A stretch of DNA of 64,000 nt, taken from Trichobilharzia szidati (Eukaryota; Platyhelminthes; Trematoda; Strigeidida; Schistosomatidae). How positions within the stretch are numbered: position 1 is the stretch's first letter; every line of letters begins with the position of its first letter. The translations under genes and the position numbers were made by a program. Below, piece after piece: positions 63,481-64,000 of the stretch. The DNA is taken from NCBI GenBank assembly GCA_944472155.2, contig OX235277.1, positions 40,564,758 to 40,628,757 of the forward strand, in the 5' to 3' direction. The notes under the pieces are model-generated. The model made no database searches, was not told the origin of the DNA, and saw only the letters and a list, made by a program, of their open reading frames with translations.

Positions 63481-63665
63481 AGCTTGACTCTTTTCTAATC
63501 CTATGTCTGTTAACATTGCTCATCGAGGAGGGCGGTGGCTCAGAATGTGTAACACGTGTTTTAAACTGTCAAAATCGATTTTAATTCACAACCTCATCAA
63601 CTGACTAACTTTCCCTCCTTACGCCTAACCTCGATATTATTACTCACCATATTATACCTCTTAAG
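63481..63665 (-). mobile_element. RTE-B part, right of the RTE-A insertion
   Basis: AGCTTGACTCTTTTCTAATC, TCTGTTAACATTGCTCATCG and CTCCTTACGCCTAACCTCGA on plus are the reverse of the RTE-B SGWK-to-VxRRVLGKEG region. Confidence 0.7.
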
Positions 63666-64000
63666 ACAGTAGAAAGAATGCAAACATCTCTGGTCAAAAG
63701 ACAGCTAGCCGGCAGCCAGTTAATTTCCTCATAGCACACACTTTCAGTGGACACATCTCACAACCAACTGCTACGCAGTACATACACACACACACGTGCT
63801 TTCATCAAAGGTTCAAAAGTGTACAAAGCTTTCTCCTAACCATCATGTTTTCGTACACAAACACACGCACCAACCTAACAAAACAACTGCGAATAGATTA
63901 ATATACAATGAGTGAGAACACTTATGATTCCAACCGTAAAATGTTATGTGAATCTGTGATGCACAACTGATGAAAAACAATCTGCTTAGGCTTTTTAAAC
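63666..64000. other. No gene seen
   Basis: Short ACAC tracts and AT-rich sequence; the window ends here. Confidence 0.5.

Overview
The window is a repeat-saturated stretch of an AT-rich metazoan genome and looks like a schistosomatid fluke (Trematoda). The reasons are the combination of tRNA-derived SINEs carrying small hammerhead ribozymes (the schistosome Sm-alpha type), many Penelope-like elements (PLEs) with GIY-YIG endonucleases, RTE- and CR1-type LINEs, and Ty3/gypsy-like LTR pieces. Two runs of N (about 500 bases each, from 4677 and 34441) are assembly gaps. Almost every long open frame is retrotransposon debris. Labels used here are local: PLE-A to PLE-E, RTE-A (3' end with AAT repeats), RTE-B (C-terminus with the motif GHVLRMPSH), SINE-alpha (Sm-alpha-like) and SINE-2 to SINE-5.

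One real host gene is recognisable. On the minus strand, five exons between 53510 and 35131 encode a SENP1/Ulp1-type SUMO protease (peptidase family C48). Four of the splice joins fall between exons that are both visible. Every intron boundary seen is GT/AG, the codon phases agree at every join, and the catalytic His (HWC) and Asp (YYDS) are present. The exon with the catalytic Cys was not found; it lies in the second gap, further left, or outside the window. The introns are filled with transposons.

Layout: 1-11 kb holds PLE-A, -B and -C copies and SINEs. 11-14 kb holds an LTR inside a SINE inside an RTE-A copy, plus a gag fragment. 14-20 kb holds PLE-A copies, a CR1-like LINE and RTE-A. 20-24 kb is a SINE-alpha cluster with hammerhead motifs in both orientations. 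24-34 kb is mostly PLEs, including the longest open RT-endonuclease frame (about 30590-31590, minus). 35-53 kb is the SENP gene with nested insertions, among them a full-length RTE-A (48792-52632) with 14-bp target-site duplications. 53-64 kb is RTE-B, RTE-A, PLE and SINE debris.

The most interesting signals are: a complete hammerhead fold at the 3' end of PLE-B (33904-33956); near-canonical minimal hammerheads in SINE-alpha; the same 4-base insertion in the reverse-transcriptase FADD box of two RTE-A copies; a SINE sharing its 3' end with RTE-A; PLE copies flanked by inverted terminal repeats; head-to-head or tail-to-tail SINE composites; and an unclassified 634-bp insertion with 5-bp duplications that interrupts the RTE-A endonuclease.
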